Shown here piece by piece: positions 11,501-22,359 of a stretch of DNA of 64,000 nt. A program made the position numbers and the translations under genes. The stretch comes from Blasia pusilla (taxonomy: Eukaryota > Marchantiophyta > Marchantiopsida > Blasiales), in the NCBI GenBank assembly GCA_050084515.1, contig CM114272.1, positions 45,136,001-45,200,000 on the forward strand, read 5' to 3'. Within the stretch, counting starts at the first letter, position 1; each line of letters opens with the position of its first letter. Below the pieces are notes generated by a model. It saw nothing but the letters and a program-made list of their open reading frames with translations. It was not told where the DNA came from and ran no database searches.

Positions 11501-12410
11501 TGTCACATTTGAGTAGCCGATAGGCCGAGATCTATGGTGGATAGGGCGTAGGAGCCAGCGGACTATCTTGAGTGTAACTTTGTCCCACGGTGTCGGATGA
11601 GGTTGACGATAGGTCCATTGTGTCAAAAACATCGTTTCTGACAACTTTCATGTTGAGGTCTTTCACAGCCGGATGACTTGTTGACGAGGTCACCTGCACC
11701 TGGTAACCTGTGCGCGTAGGTTATGTCATGACCATACGGATTATGTCGTAGAGTATAGTGTGCTAGTAGAGGTCATACCTTATGTAGGACCGTAGTGGCT
11801 AAGTAGAGATGCGGTTTCATACAAAGGGTTGGGGGTTACTCAGTTGGGGGTGACTTTCCCAGTAGGGCCCGCTCTTAGGTTGGAGGATATAATGTGGAAT
11901 GCACCCAAAGAACAGTCAGTTCTTTGAGTTGAGCGTGTTGCGTTGGGAGTTAGCCTTGGTAGTAAGTAGAGCTCTTGGCTATGGTGTTTCCTACAAGCTT
12001 CGACCTAGATTCTCTCATCGTGGAGTGGGTTTGGCTCGATTGTATGTGATTCTATACGTGTTTTCTGACAACTTTTACGTTGAAGTCTTTCACAGCCAGG
12101 TGACTTGTTGACCAAGTCACCCACATCTGGTAACCTGTGCACGCAGGTTACCAAGGGGAGGGCTATTTTTAGGGGAAGAGCCTTTTGGCTCTTCCCAACC
12201 CTATATAAGAGAGGAAGGTGGCTTTCCTAAGCCATCTTTCTCATGTTTGGCGGTTGGAGCACCTCTCTTGTATGTGTATGAGATAGGACTAGGGTGCTAG
12301 CGTCCGGATTCCTTGATGGCACAAGGTGGACAAGGCTCGATATGCCGATGTAGATTGAGGAGTGAAGTTTTAGGCCGGGTGTGCCGTTTTTACTACTCTT
12401 TATTTTTACA
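11501..12410 (+). repeat. 5' LTR of element A (interrupted)
   Basis: It begins TGTCACATTTGAGTAGCCG and matches the 3' LTR starting at 23005 up to about 12408 (actactcttta), apart from an inserted block. A promoter-like ctatataagagaggaagg lies at about 12202, matching ctataaaagagagg in the 3' LTR, so U3/R can be placed. The last roughly 145 bp of the 3' LTR are missing here, so the exact LTR end and primer-binding site are not resolved. No TGGTATCAGAG motif follows it. Confidence 0.75.
11724..12064 (+). repeat. Fragment of a B-type LTR inside the A LTR
   Basis: This 341-bp block starts exactly with TGTCATGACCATACGG, the first bases of the element B LTR (51523, and inverted at 58941). It follows that LTR as far as ctatacgtgtttt, then returns to A-type sequence. 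An 86-bp A-LTR segment is present on both sides (11638-11723 and about 12065-12151), diverged by roughly 15 percent. The LTR is therefore a mosaic of two related families. Confidence 0.7.
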
Positions 12411-13630
12411 TGAGAAAGATGTCAGGGGGCTGGAGGGAATTTGTTGTTTGCAGGTAGGCAAGCAAGTTGCCTTGGTCGGGAGCCCCAGGAGACGTGTGCG
12501 TTGCGAGTGTTGGTCATTTTTATGTTCGGAAGGCCGTGGGCGGAAGCGCTATCCGTTTTTCTCAGAGTTTGCTCGTGCACAAGGATTGAGGACAGTGGCA
12601 GAGTGTAGTACGGAGTGGGGCGGCGAGTGTATTGTCGAGAGTAGCGAGAGTGTCAAGAAAGAGCAAGAAGGAAAGGTTGCAGAGGCGGAGACGGCCGAGG
12701 TGTAGAGGCGTTTAGGTCGCGGAGGCGCGGACGGGCGGACGGCAACGGGCAGACGCCCCCCCTCGGCATTTATTTCTCTCCCCCCTTTGGACATGGTATG
12801 ACACATGCGGATGTGGTCAGGGTCGAGTGGATGTGGTGGAGTTGTAGGGGTTGAACGTGGTTGGGCAGTCCGACATGGTACCACAGTGGGCGGGAGTGAC
12901 GTGGTAAAGTCGGACGTAGTCGGAAGGGAAGACATGGTTGGGGTCCGACGTGGGTGAGTTCGGTTACGTAGTGGAGAGTTTTGCGGGACTTAGTGTCTCG
13001 CGAGTGTGGATGGGATTGGCCACATGACTTTGTCGGTCGTTACGAGTAGGTTGGGGGAGGACTCATAAGTTCTTCACCGACTAGGAAGTGCGAGAGTTGA
13101 CGATGGAGTGTGAGTGCGCATGATGCCGACGGGTTGTCGAGGAGAGTGTTGTGTTGCGGACGTTGTCGTATCACATGGAGGAGTGCGTGTTGACGGTGCC
13201 GTAGGTTGGAGAGTGTAATTAGGTTACCCATTCGAGTCCCTTTTCCCGCACTTGTCATGTGTGAGTGAGAGTGCTGGGTAGCGGGTAGTAGCTGGTGCTA
13301 GGCGGGTGCAGCGATGCTGACGAGTGTAGATTCTTTTCATGTGTAGCATGTTGGTGGATATACGACGGTTTCCGCGTAGGGGTTGCATGTATGACCCGAG
13401 AGTGTCGCTAGGTTAGGTGAGTTAGTCGGGAGGCTCATGGTGAGCCCGAGTGATGAGTGTGCGTGAGGCCGAGTATGTCATCAGGGGATTGATGTTAGCA
13501 TAGGTGAGCTAGTGAGGAGTGTGGGAGACTCTCGGTGAGTCTGAGTGCTTGAGCGAGTGAGACACGGTTTGTCATCACGGTGTTCTTCCAGGGTTCATAA
13601 GAACAGGGTAGTGCGAGCAGTGGTAGTGGT
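12411..13630 (+). other. Untranslated leader of element A
   Basis: GT-rich sequence of about 1.2 kb lies between the 5' LTR and the first recognisable gag residues. Open frames on both strands (for example up to 12705) lack motifs and have no counterpart in element B. No convincing primer-binding site was found. Confidence 0.5.
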
Positions 13631-14850
13631 GTGACATGGAGTGGAGTGAGATACCGAGGGGTTAATAGTGAGGAGCTACCTCGACATCCATCCGTGGCTG
13701 GATCGTCATCACTAGACACTGGGTCTGATGATGAGATCGCACATAGAGACAATAGTACTTGGCAGGAGATGGACGACATGGGCCATCATGGCATGCGTCG
13801 TTTCTCAAGTGTAGTGGGCACCATCGACTTAGATGAATTTATCCATGAGTTCGACACGTGGTGCGACCTCTAGGAGATACGGACCCCGACACGGTTCAGC
13901 CCTTTTATGGCATGGAAGGGGTTGTTCCAACACTTGGAGGGTCCTCCGATGGATGACTACATGGAGTTTTGATCACTACATTCAGTAGAGATCGATGCCT
14001 AGAGAATGTATTGGGCTCCAGGGTATGTGTCCACTAGTGGTCGCGAGGCATATGATGAGATTGAGAGAGGAGAGAGACCCACACCATCAGCCGGGCAACT
14101 GAATGGAGAGGAGGGAAGTGAGACAAGCAATGTGGCAGAGACCTCTGGTGGTAGAGGGCCACCCAGCTTCATCCCCACAGTGGAGTTCTTCCGACAGTTG
14201 GGGAAGAGCTACCAGGGCGTACGCACCGGCAAGCTCAAGAGTCTACAGGATTTTCAACGACGATCGGGTGAGAGTCTGAGAAAGGCATTCACATGCATGA
14301 GGAGGCTGATCATTGCTACGTATGGAGTAACTGAGGCGCAGTCAGTCCAGTATTGGTATGGGGTTCTCAACCGAGAACTACGGACGAGAGTTCGAGATGC
14401 GGTGCTGATTCATACTGCGAAGCCCATATTGAAGGTGATCTTTGAGTTGTCTGAGCGTATTGAGCTCAACATGAGTGAGGAGCACGTAGTGACCGCTAGA
14501 TTTTCTCGAGAGATGACGGGTCCACGAGCGACGGTGACCCCACAGGTGCCATAGCGAGCACCAGTACCACGGGAGCGGGCCGGTGTGCCCTGAGAGTAGG
14601 GCGGGTACAGTGAGCCTATGAGGCAACGACCCGTACCTACATATGTTGCCCAACAGGGACCGATGTGGTCTTGTTGGACGTGTGGAGGGGCCCATAGGTA
14701 GAGAGAATGCCCACAGCATGGGAGAGGACCACGAGCGCCTCTGATTGCTCAGGAGCCATAGAGGATGGCCCCACCACAACCCCAGTGTGACTATTGCCAC
14801 ATATATGGTCATACTAGGGATAGATTTTTTGACCTTCGCCGAGAGGCACG
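13631..14850 (+). pseudogene. Element A gag with two zinc knuckles
   Basis: This is the Gypsy capsid/nucleocapsid region. The N-terminal part shows VVGTIDLDEFIHEFDTWCD and AWKGLFQHLEGPPMDDY, nearly identical in element B. The Retrotrans_gag core follows with EFFRQLGKSYQGVRTGKLKS and FQRRSGESLRKAFTCMRRL. Two CCHC-like knuckles are visible: CWTCGGAH...C (about 14670) and CDYCHIYGHTRDRFFDL (about 14786), then an RG-rich linker. The parts share one reading frame interrupted by stops at 13871, about 13968 and 14552, plus one within the first knuckle. Confidence 0.85.
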
Positions 14851-15361
14851 TCTAGAGGTAGGCCGAGGGCCTAGGGGCGGTCGTTCTGGAGGAGGTTTGG
14901 GAGTTCTTCTTGGACGTGGTGGTAGAGGACCACCACCAGCCAGAGGAGATGGAGCAAGAGCACCAAAGCCGGCACTTCTCTCACGCATCGACTTGTTGGA
15001 GCATAGGATTGCTGCCATGACGATGATGCAGCTCAGGGAAGGCACGGAGCCGCGAGCAGCTAGTGTGGCTCTAGCTTCTACCTCTTACCCTGACATGGGT
15101 GAGGATCTCGCCAGTATGGGTTTTATGTATAGTGGAGCCCAGGTTGAGGCAGCTGCAGTGGTGACTCGGAGTGCTGCAAGAGGCATTGAGCCATCGAGAG
15201 GTGGAGTTGAGATTGACCCACTAGAAGGGACCGATGGGCGGCAGGCCAGGGTTCCATAGTCATTCACATTGTTGGAGGCACTACACACGCCATTGATGGT
15301 GCCTCGACAACCAGCGGTGCCTATAGCTCACGCATGTGCGTCCACCTCATGAGGAGTTGGA

Positions 15362-16312
15362 GTGACAATTCCTATGGCGGCTCGAGTGGATTCAGTGTCG
15401 ACCATAGTGTTGGAGGTGGCCACCAGAGTGAGTCAGACTCCACTAGAGTTGGCGACATTGGGAGTTGGACCAACTGAGGTGTTCCGGCTGGCCGCCACAT
15501 TGTGTGACTGTGGAGAGGTGACTGCTTCTTGTTCAGATATAGTTGAGGAGGTGGTGGACTTGCCCTCAGAGCTGGTGCTCGAGACGTTCCCCATAGAGTC
15601 ATGGCATGCGGTGGCGACGAAGTTGGTAGATATGCCAGCTCGACCGGCCATAGAGCGAGCAGTGGTGACACCTGGAGTAGTGTTACTGGATAACCGAGCT
15701 GGAGTATTTCGCTTGGTTAGTCCGACGGGGACAGTATACCACCCACAGCGCGTCCTACTTGATTCAGGAGTGCAACCCTTGATGTTAGGGAAGGCGGCGT
15801 GTTCAACGTTGGGGTTACGGAAGGCCGACATTGAGCCTTGTCCCTTCCAGATACAGACCTCAATTGGGGGCGTGTTTCCCATGCAGTATATGATTGGATA
15901 GGAGATAGTTGTCAGAGTCCATCCAGAGCATGAGACGGATAGTGTTATGGTGCGCACACGTGCAATTACGACACCAGCTAAGTCGTACGATGTGTTGGTG
16001 GGGAGTACAATGTTATATCCCCTAGGATTCATCCTTGACTTTTGGGAGGAGACCGTTGCTTATCAGCCAGGGTGGCGGTCAAGTGACGGCCGGATGAGTC
16101 AATTACCCGTGCAGTTTGTGGGACGAGGTGGTCGATCACGAGGCGAGTCTGTGACCACGTTGGCAGCTTTCACATGTAGTGTTAGCTGGCCAAGAGAGTT
16201 TTTGGAGGGGAACGCACATGCGGAGGATGTCCCCATAGCAGATAGTTCCATGGAGAGACAAGCCATGGCGGGTGTCTCTTCACCATTGTGGGGTACGACT
16301 CGAGAGCTATAG
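15362..16312 (+). pseudogene. Element A retropepsin-like protease region
   Basis: The aspartic protease core is recognisable by hydrophobic-hydrophobic-DSG: VLLDSGVQPLMLGKAACSTLG (about 15760), preceded by VFRLVSPTGTVYHPQR. Element B has the same core with DSGAQP. A stop (TAG, 15899-15901) interrupts the frame, which resumes at about 15947 with SYDVLVGSTMLYPLGF, the second half of the fold, then a linker into the methyltransferase. DSG replaces the commoner DTG, which is normal in many Gypsy proteases. Confidence 0.75.
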
Positions 16313-16330
16313 AGGAGTGCAGACGACCTC

Positions 16331-17548
16331 GTGAGGCAGGCGTGGATTCATGCTTTTATCCCGGAGCAGCGAGAGTCACGTGGCGATCGGGCTCTTGGAG
16401 TGGAGACGTTGACCCCACTGGATACCACACCCGTTGTGTGGCAGTGCCCTCAGGAGGGTGTTAGGGTGTTAGATCTCTTCGGAGGGATTAGCACCGGATT
16501 GGTTGCAGTATTGCAAGCATGCATACGGGTGCATCAATACCTGTATGTGGAGAGAGATGAGATCGCGCGGCGAGTGTCATTACATCACGTGGCGAGATTG
16601 GTACAGAGGTATCATGAGTTGTTGTCGGTATCTGCAGTATGGTGATATCAACATATACTACCCGCTGACATCTCTTTGGTGGGGGCTCTGGATCTGGATA
16701 GATTTGGCACCATTCATTTGGTGATTGCTAGAATGCCATGTGAGGGTCATTCATCAGCTGGCCGAGGATTTGGATTGCAGGATCCGAGGTCAGGGATGTT
16801 TTGGGAGATGATGCGAGGAGTACGACACTTGTAGGAGAGTTAGACATGTTCTCCAACGTACATTTTGGAGAACGTGCCATTGTTGGGAGACACTCGTGCA
16901 CGTATGATGACGAGTGTGCATCAGGTGAGGTCTTGGTTGGGACCTGCTATGTTGCTAGATGCGGCAAGAGCTAGATCCCGTGCCCATTGTCCACGACTAT
17001 GGCGGAAAAACCTGATACCATCAGAGGTACTGAGTCGAGCATATGATGGAGTCCAGAGAGCACCACATCTCACAGTGGATGCTATATTGGGCTCAAGGCG
17101 TCGATCTCAGGTGGTGACACGAGATGATAGACCACCGTTGGCCATGGCCAATAGGGTGGTGGAGTTGAGGGCAGCCTTACCTATGTTGGTGAGCTTCCTA
17201 GCATCCCATGCCTTTCGTCAAGGAGGGCCAGACATGATTTGGGATGAGGTGACCCGAGCATTGGAGGAGCCTACAGCAGATGAGCGCGAGCGCGCCATGG
17301 GGTTCGCTACCAGTACTACGACGGTGCTAGGGATGACAAAGGCATCCCGGAGACAGGTGTTGGGCCAGGCAATGGACCTCAACTGTCTCACATGGATAGT
17401 CAGCCTAGGTATGGCTGAGCAGAGACGGATGCGAGTGTCATCCATGCCGTCACGTCCACGAGTTGACCATTGGTTGCTACATAGCAACCAAAGCCGGAGG
17501 TTGCGTCCTCTCCGAGTGAGATCAGGATGGAGACTTGGGAGCTTGTGA
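16331..17548 (+). pseudogene. Element A DNMT3-like cytosine-5 DNA methyltransferase domain
   Basis: This domain is built like an enzyme that transfers methyl from S-adenosylmethionine to cytosine C5. Motif I reads VLDLFGGISTGL (about 16468). Motif IV with the catalytic Cys reads ARMPCEGHSS (Pro-Cys at 16736-16741). Motif VI is ILENVPLLGD (Glu-Asn-Val at 16868-16876). The target-recognition side follows, with ERERAMGF (motif IX-like) and LGQAMDLNCLTWI (motif X-like). The I-to-X order is canonical, as in DNMT3, and differs from the permuted plant DRM enzymes. Three stops (16643-16645 and two near 16833-16842) disable it. It sits between protease and RT in the gag-pro frame, so it was part of the polyprotein. 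Confidence 0.87.
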
Positions 17549-17549
17549 T

Positions 17550-18960
17550 AGGAGGAGAGCGACCGCAAGTTCATAGGTTTCTGAGAGGGCATGCCAATTG
17601 TTTTGCCTTCAGTATGAGAGACTTGGGTACATAGAAGGGTCCCGCGATACGGATTGAGTTGGCTAGTGATACGCCAATCTTTTGTCGACCCTACAGGTAT
17701 TCTGATATGGAGCGAGCCTTGATTCAGAGTAGTAGTCAGGACTTGTTGGAGGAAGGACTTGTGGAGTTATCACATGGGGAGTATGCATCTGCCACAGTCA
17801 TGCCGGCGAAGAAGGATATGTATGGCAATTGGACAGATAGACGGATGTGTGGAGATTACCGTCCTATCAACCGAAAGACGAGGTCAGATCGGTACGCCAT
17901 GCCTACTTATGAGGAGATCTTTGATGCGGTAGGGCATGCAAAGATCTTCAGTACTTTAGATCTCCATGTTGGCTATCATCAGCTTCCTATTAGGTTGGAG
18001 GACACCGAGAAGACAACATTCTGGGGGATAGATTGGTTCGGGAGAAAATGCTTGTATCTGTGGAGGTTCTTACCATTTGGGTTGAAGAACGCGCCTGCAG
18101 AGTTTCAGAGAGTGATGGATAGAATTCTGGTTGGCTTGGATTTTTTACCATATTACATAGATGATATTCTTATCTTCAGTTCCACGGTTGAGGAGCATGA
18201 ACGACACCTGGCGGAGGTATTTCGGCGATTGCAGTTACATGGACTGAAGTTACATCCCGGCAAGTGCAGATTCTTTCAGGAGCAGATTGAGTATTTGGGA
18301 CACACCATATACCCGAGTGGGTTAGGCGTTGAGCAGACGAAGGTAGAGGCTATTGCGCACATTCCACACCCTACAGATGTGAGTCAAGTATGAGCATTTC
18401 TTGGACAGGCGAACTTCTATTGACGATATGTCAAGGAATTTAGTGGGATCGCAAAGTCTTTGACCTTGTTGACGAGACTTGATCAGGTTTGGTTGTGGGG
18501 AGATGATCATGAGCGAGCATTTCAGGAGCTCAAGGAGAGGTTGACGTCCTCACCCATTTTACAGAGACCGGTTAGGGGTCGCCCATTCAAGTTACATACG
18601 GATTGGAGCATGTTGGGTCTAGGAGCTGTGCTTACTAAGAGGGATGACGAGGAGAGGGAGTTTGTTGTGGCTTACGCGAGCCGATCGAACAACATTGCAG
18701 AGGCAAAGTACAGCTCCTACGAGGGAGAGTGCTTGGCTGCAGTGTGGGCCCGGGCACATTTCAGGTGCTATTTATTCGGCAACCCTTTCACACTTATCAC
18801 TAATCATCAGTTGTTGAGGTGGTTGATGGAGTGCGACAAGCTTACAAGAAAGCTTGCCAGGTGGGCTTTATTACTACAAGAGTATGAGTTTGAGGTGGTT
18901 CATAGGCCAGGTTGGCTGAACTAGGATGCAGATGGGTTGAGTTGTAACCCATGTCCGAGT
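17550..18960 (+). pseudogene. Element A reverse transcriptase and RNase H
   Basis: Gypsy RT motifs in order are MCGDYRPINRKTRSDRYAMP, FSTLDLHVGYHQL, FLPFGLKNAPAEFQRVMD, the catalytic YIDD (18154-18165) and YLGHTIYPSGL. RNase H follows with LHTDWSMLGLGAVL, YSSYEGECLAAVW and LITNHQLLRWLM, where the usual acidic TDH is TNH. The connection ends GWLN before a TAG. Stops at 18391, about 18421 and 18922 stand where the family normally has Arg or Gln. A frameshift separates RT from the methyltransferase, although RT is in the same frame in element B. Confidence 0.9.
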
Positions 18961-19057
18961 CAGAGAGACGACACAAGAGCTTGATGGCATGGAGATGGTG
19001 CCCGGTTGGCATGCATCTGCCTATCTTTGTTGGTTGACTATGGCAGGTTAGCCATAG

Positions 19058-19419
19058 GTGATGACTCCAATGGTGGGGTTGGATGATAAGTCTTTGGATC
19101 TGGAGGTTAGTGAGGAGGCAACAGATGGTCGTGATATCCATGACGATGTGGAGGTTGTAGAGTTCTTACGCACTCGCGTCATAGCGAGCACAGTGAGTGC
19201 TAGGAAACGGGATCAGATCCTACAGAGAGCCAGGAAGTTCAGGTGGGAGGGGACTCACATTTTGCGAGTATGGGGAGATGGTAGCATACGAGTGGTACCT
19301 CATCCTTCCCAGCGAGCACGTGTAGTGCGACATGCCCATGAGGAGTTGGGAAATTTTGGAGTAAAGTGTACTTACAGCTTACTCCAGGTTTAGTATTGGT
19401 GGCGCGGCATGCATACAGG
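19058..19419 (+). pseudogene. Element A integrase, N-terminal part
   Basis: This holds the start of the HHCC zinc-binding region: VRHAHEELGNFGVKCTYSLL, then a TAG (19391-19393) where QxYWW is normal, then YWWRGMHTG. The second half of the zinc site (QCMVCDRVR) lies at 21641, beyond the nested element, which broke the gene immediately after the first target-site copy at 19420-19424. Confidence 0.85.
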
Positions 19420-19424
19420 GGTAT

Positions 19425-19565
19425 TGTCGTGCGCCTACTCTCCTTGAACGTTAATCTTGTTTGTTGCGGAAGCGTGCGTTCAGTAGGTCACGCTCTCAAT
19501 GCTGATCTGCATCCAAACACGCACTTCGGTTAGTCGGGTCTTGGATCAATCAGCGGGACTACCCC
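19425..19565 (-). repeat. Truncated 3' LTR of the nested element
   Basis: It matches 20593-20733 almost base for base, from tgtcgtgcgcctactctcc to caatcagcgggaytac, and then passes directly into antisense gag sequence. Only the U5-side end of the LTR remains, so the internal deletion runs from gag into the 3' LTR. Confidence 0.9.
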
Positions 19566-20578
19566 CATTCCAAACCCTCTTGGATGTCCCTTTATTCTTC
19601 TGTAACTTAGAAAAACTTTTTGTCTCAAAGGGTTTCGGGTGTTGGACCTCATCGTCCCCAATCCGCTCGGCTAGTCTCAAGAGGTCCGCGCACGTCTCTG
19701 GGATGTGAGGCATACGAAAGAGAGCCTTCTCGGCACTCGGTTTGAGCCCACTTAGGAAGATCACCTTTTTAGTATGTTCGTCCGTGGAAAGTGCACTCAT
19801 GAGCGCACTAAACTCTCGCACATAAGCACCAAGTGATCCACTCTGGCGCAACCTCACCACCTCCATGCCATCGCGGTACTCCTGATATTCGGAGTGAATC
19901 GGTTCCCAATCAACTCCTTGAAATCTTCCCAACTCAACGTTTTCCCACGACCTAGATGTTCTTTCCAGTGAGCCGTCCACCAATGGAGAGCGTGATCCTT
20001 CGAAACGTGACCGCTCTGATCACCTTGTCTTGTTCATCTGCGCTTTTGCGCTCGGAAATAGAGTTCGAGTTCCGTTAGAAACTCGCTCACTTTCCGAGAA
20101 CGCCCCATTCTGTGAATGGCGTTGGCAAATTAGTCTTACAAAGCTTCTTGCGTAACTAGAGGCTCCATTTGACTTGAATTCGAGATCACCTTGCTCGTTC
20201 AGCCATCTGGTCCGCCATCACCTTCATCAATCCCATCATTTGGGTATAAAAGGCCAGATCGTTTAAGTTTGGACCCGAAGGTCCCGCGGAAAGATTTTCG
20301 GTTGGAACATCCTCATGTCTGGGACTCGGCACTTCGGGAGTCGCAAATTCCACCTCCGGCTCTCGGTCCGTCATTGATTCGTCTCTTGGCTTCTTTGCTT
20401 TGACTCGCGGTTTCCTCGGTTCTTCGCCCTTGGTCGCCATTTGCGAGTCGTCGCCTTTTCTCAGATCTCCTCCTCGCCTCTTGCGTTCCTCCTCGGCGTC
20501 GCGGTCTTCCGGCTACCTTGAGTTCTCCCCAAATGCCCTGATCTTCAACGACCCCAAGTTCACGCTCATCAAGGAATT
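19546..20578 (-). pseudogene. Nested element gag remnant
   Basis: On the minus strand the sequence after the primer-binding site encodes a charged N-terminal region (frames 20591-20313 and 20440-20186). The Retrotrans_gag core lies at 19983-19546, with EYQEYRDGMEVVRLRQSGSL, AYVREFSALMSALS and KKVIFLSGLKPSAEKALF. The three parts are in different frames, and the distal end is deleted. The core is typical of plant Gypsy gag and unlike the gag of element A. Confidence 0.85.
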
Positions 20579-20590
20579 GCTCTGATACCA
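20579..20590 (-). other. Primer-binding site, initiator tRNA-Met
   Basis: On the minus strand TGGTATCAGAGC sits two bases inside the 5' LTR end. It is complementary to the 3' end of plant initiator tRNA-Met, the usual primer of plant LTR retrotransposons. It fixes both the orientation and the inner LTR boundary. Confidence 0.93.
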
Positions 20591-20592
20591 CG

Positions 20593-21627
20593 TGTCGTGC
20601 GCCTACTCTCCTTGAACGTTAATCTTGTTTGTTTGCGGAAGCGCGCGTTGATGAGGTCACGCTCTCAACGCTGATCTGCATCCAAACACGCACTTCGGTT
20701 AGTCGGGTCTTGGATCAATCAGCGGGATTACTTTCCGAGTTCTCGTCTCGGACTCTCTCTTCAAGCTCAACCTTCCTAGTTTCGCGGTTTCCAACACGGG
20801 CAAGTCTCGAAAGACTTGGGACAGACTTTCTAGTCGGTTCAGGAACCTGAAACGGCGTTTCGCGCCTAGCGGTTCCAGCTGTCCGATGAACATCCAATGA
20901 GTTCCTCACCAAGACTCGCACGAAGTGAATCTCGGGTTGGGAATCCAAGTGTGGCGTACAAAGTCCACTCCCTTGGATCAGGTTTGGGTTTCGGGTTTCC
21001 GCGCCAAACTCCCGTTTCATCCCGTGCCTCTGAAACGCCGTTTGGCGCCCAAAGTGGGGTTTCGTTTCCCGAGACATCTCAGAGAAGGTACTCCCCTTAC
21101 TAGTACTTCTGGGGATCTCCGGGGGCCCCCTACATTTAGGGAAAGACACCCGGGCCCCTCCAATTGGCCCTCAACCCGATTGCTATCTGAATCGTTTTCG
21201 GCCAATATCTCAGCCTGTACTTATGCGTTTGCTGAGATCTTTGGTGCGTTGGAAGCGTCTTGAGATCAGCTTTCCAACGCGCCCTTACTTGTCCCGAACT
21301 CATCTTGGAGCTCAACGTTATGGTCCTAAACACAGTTAGATTCTCCCAAACGCTAGTCATGTTCCAAACTGGTTCTCACCTCTTTGGCAACCAACCTCCA
21401 AGACTCAACTCATCTCAAGTCTCGGCTCGCGTTTGGTCTAGGTTTCCTGGTCGCGACCACTAACGCATGAAACGCACAACTCTGTTCCGCGTTTCGTCTC
21501 TTAGACTTTTCCAAGAGACTCTTCCAAACGCCTCTCCAAAGCGCAAACCTCGCGGCGTGAGTTCCTTTGAGTTCTGATGTTTCGCTTGGCGCGTATTTGG
21601 TGTTGTTTGGTTATGAGGGTCGCGACA
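20593..21627 (-). repeat. 5' LTR of the nested element
   Basis: The full LTR of 1,035 bp starts (minus strand) TGTCGCGACC and ends GGCGCACGACA, with TG...CA termini. The inner end abuts the primer-binding site and the outer end abuts the GGTAT target duplication. Its terminal segment recurs at 19425-19565. Confidence 0.92.
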
Positions 21628-21632
21628 GGTAT

Positions 21633-22359
21633 AGCAGTTTGTGGCCCAATGTATGGTATGTGATAGAGTGCGAGCATCCTTCAATGCTCCCACTCCACAG
21701 TTACATCCTTTGCCGATTATGGGTTTAGGTTATTGGTGGATTTTAGACTTTGCGGGACCTTTGCCATTGACAGGGCGTCATCATAGATACGTATTGGTCA
21801 TGGTGGAGCATTTCTCCAAGTGGATAGAGTTGGTAGCACTACCAGAAAAGGTGAGTGAGGGAACATCTTACGCGTTTCTAGATCGTGTGCTTAGTCACTT
21901 TGGTGCATCGGCGGAGCTGTTGACTGACCAGGGTACCGAGTTCACGGGAGAGTTTCAGGCCTTGTGTGATCAGGCGCTGATAGATCATTGCACCACGTCC
22001 AGATATTATCTTGAGGCGGATGGGTTGGCGGAGAGAGTGGTACAGACGGTGAAGAGAGGATTGCGCAAGTATGGCTTGGAGCGAGGACAGTTGAGGGAGT
22101 GGGACCTACAATTACCATGGTTGGCTATGGGTTATCGCTTTAGTCGGCAGGCATCCTTGGCTTCATTTTCACCATACTCTTTGGGAGAGAGCCATATTTA
22201 CCTACAGCCATCCGACGTGACATGGAAGAGGTGTTAGATCTTGATGATCTAGATGTGTGGGTACAAGCATGATCTCAGAGGGCGGAGGTTTTTCATAGAG
22301 TTATGCCTATGGCCTTTGAGAACTTAGCTATAGAAATACATTGAGGTACGCGACCATTC
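21633..22359 (+). pseudogene. Element A integrase, catalytic core
   Basis: It resumes the integrase right after the nested element with QCMVCDRVR (second half of the zinc site). The DDE core follows: WILDFAGPLPLTG (first Asp), LLTDQGTEFTGEF (second Asp) and the Glu in DGLAERVVQTVKRGLRKY. Sequence after about 22237 is frameshifted before the C-terminal domain resumes at 22360. Stops at 22235-22237 and downstream disable it. Confidence 0.88.

Larger units (their letters stand above)
19425..21627 (-). mobile_element. Nested, internally deleted Gypsy element in A
   Basis: This 2,203-bp minus-strand element is flanked by a perfect 5-bp duplication GGTAT (19420-19424 and 21628-21632). Read on its own strand it has a full 5' LTR (21627 to 20593), a primer-binding site, gag, and then only about 140 bp of the 3' LTR end. 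Protease, pol and most of the 3' LTR are gone. It interrupts the integrase of element A between the two halves of the zinc-binding site. It cannot encode its own movement. Confidence 0.93.

Noticed and set aside
15433-16032. A 199-codon minus-strand open frame
   Set aside because: It is the antisense shadow of the element A protease region, whose plus-strand residues are conserved in element B.
16331-17548. The possibility that the methyltransferase is a captured plant DRM or CMT
   Set aside because: DRM has a permuted motif order and CMT carries a chromodomain and BAH. The visible motif order and the WTNL and GF blocks resemble DNMT3.
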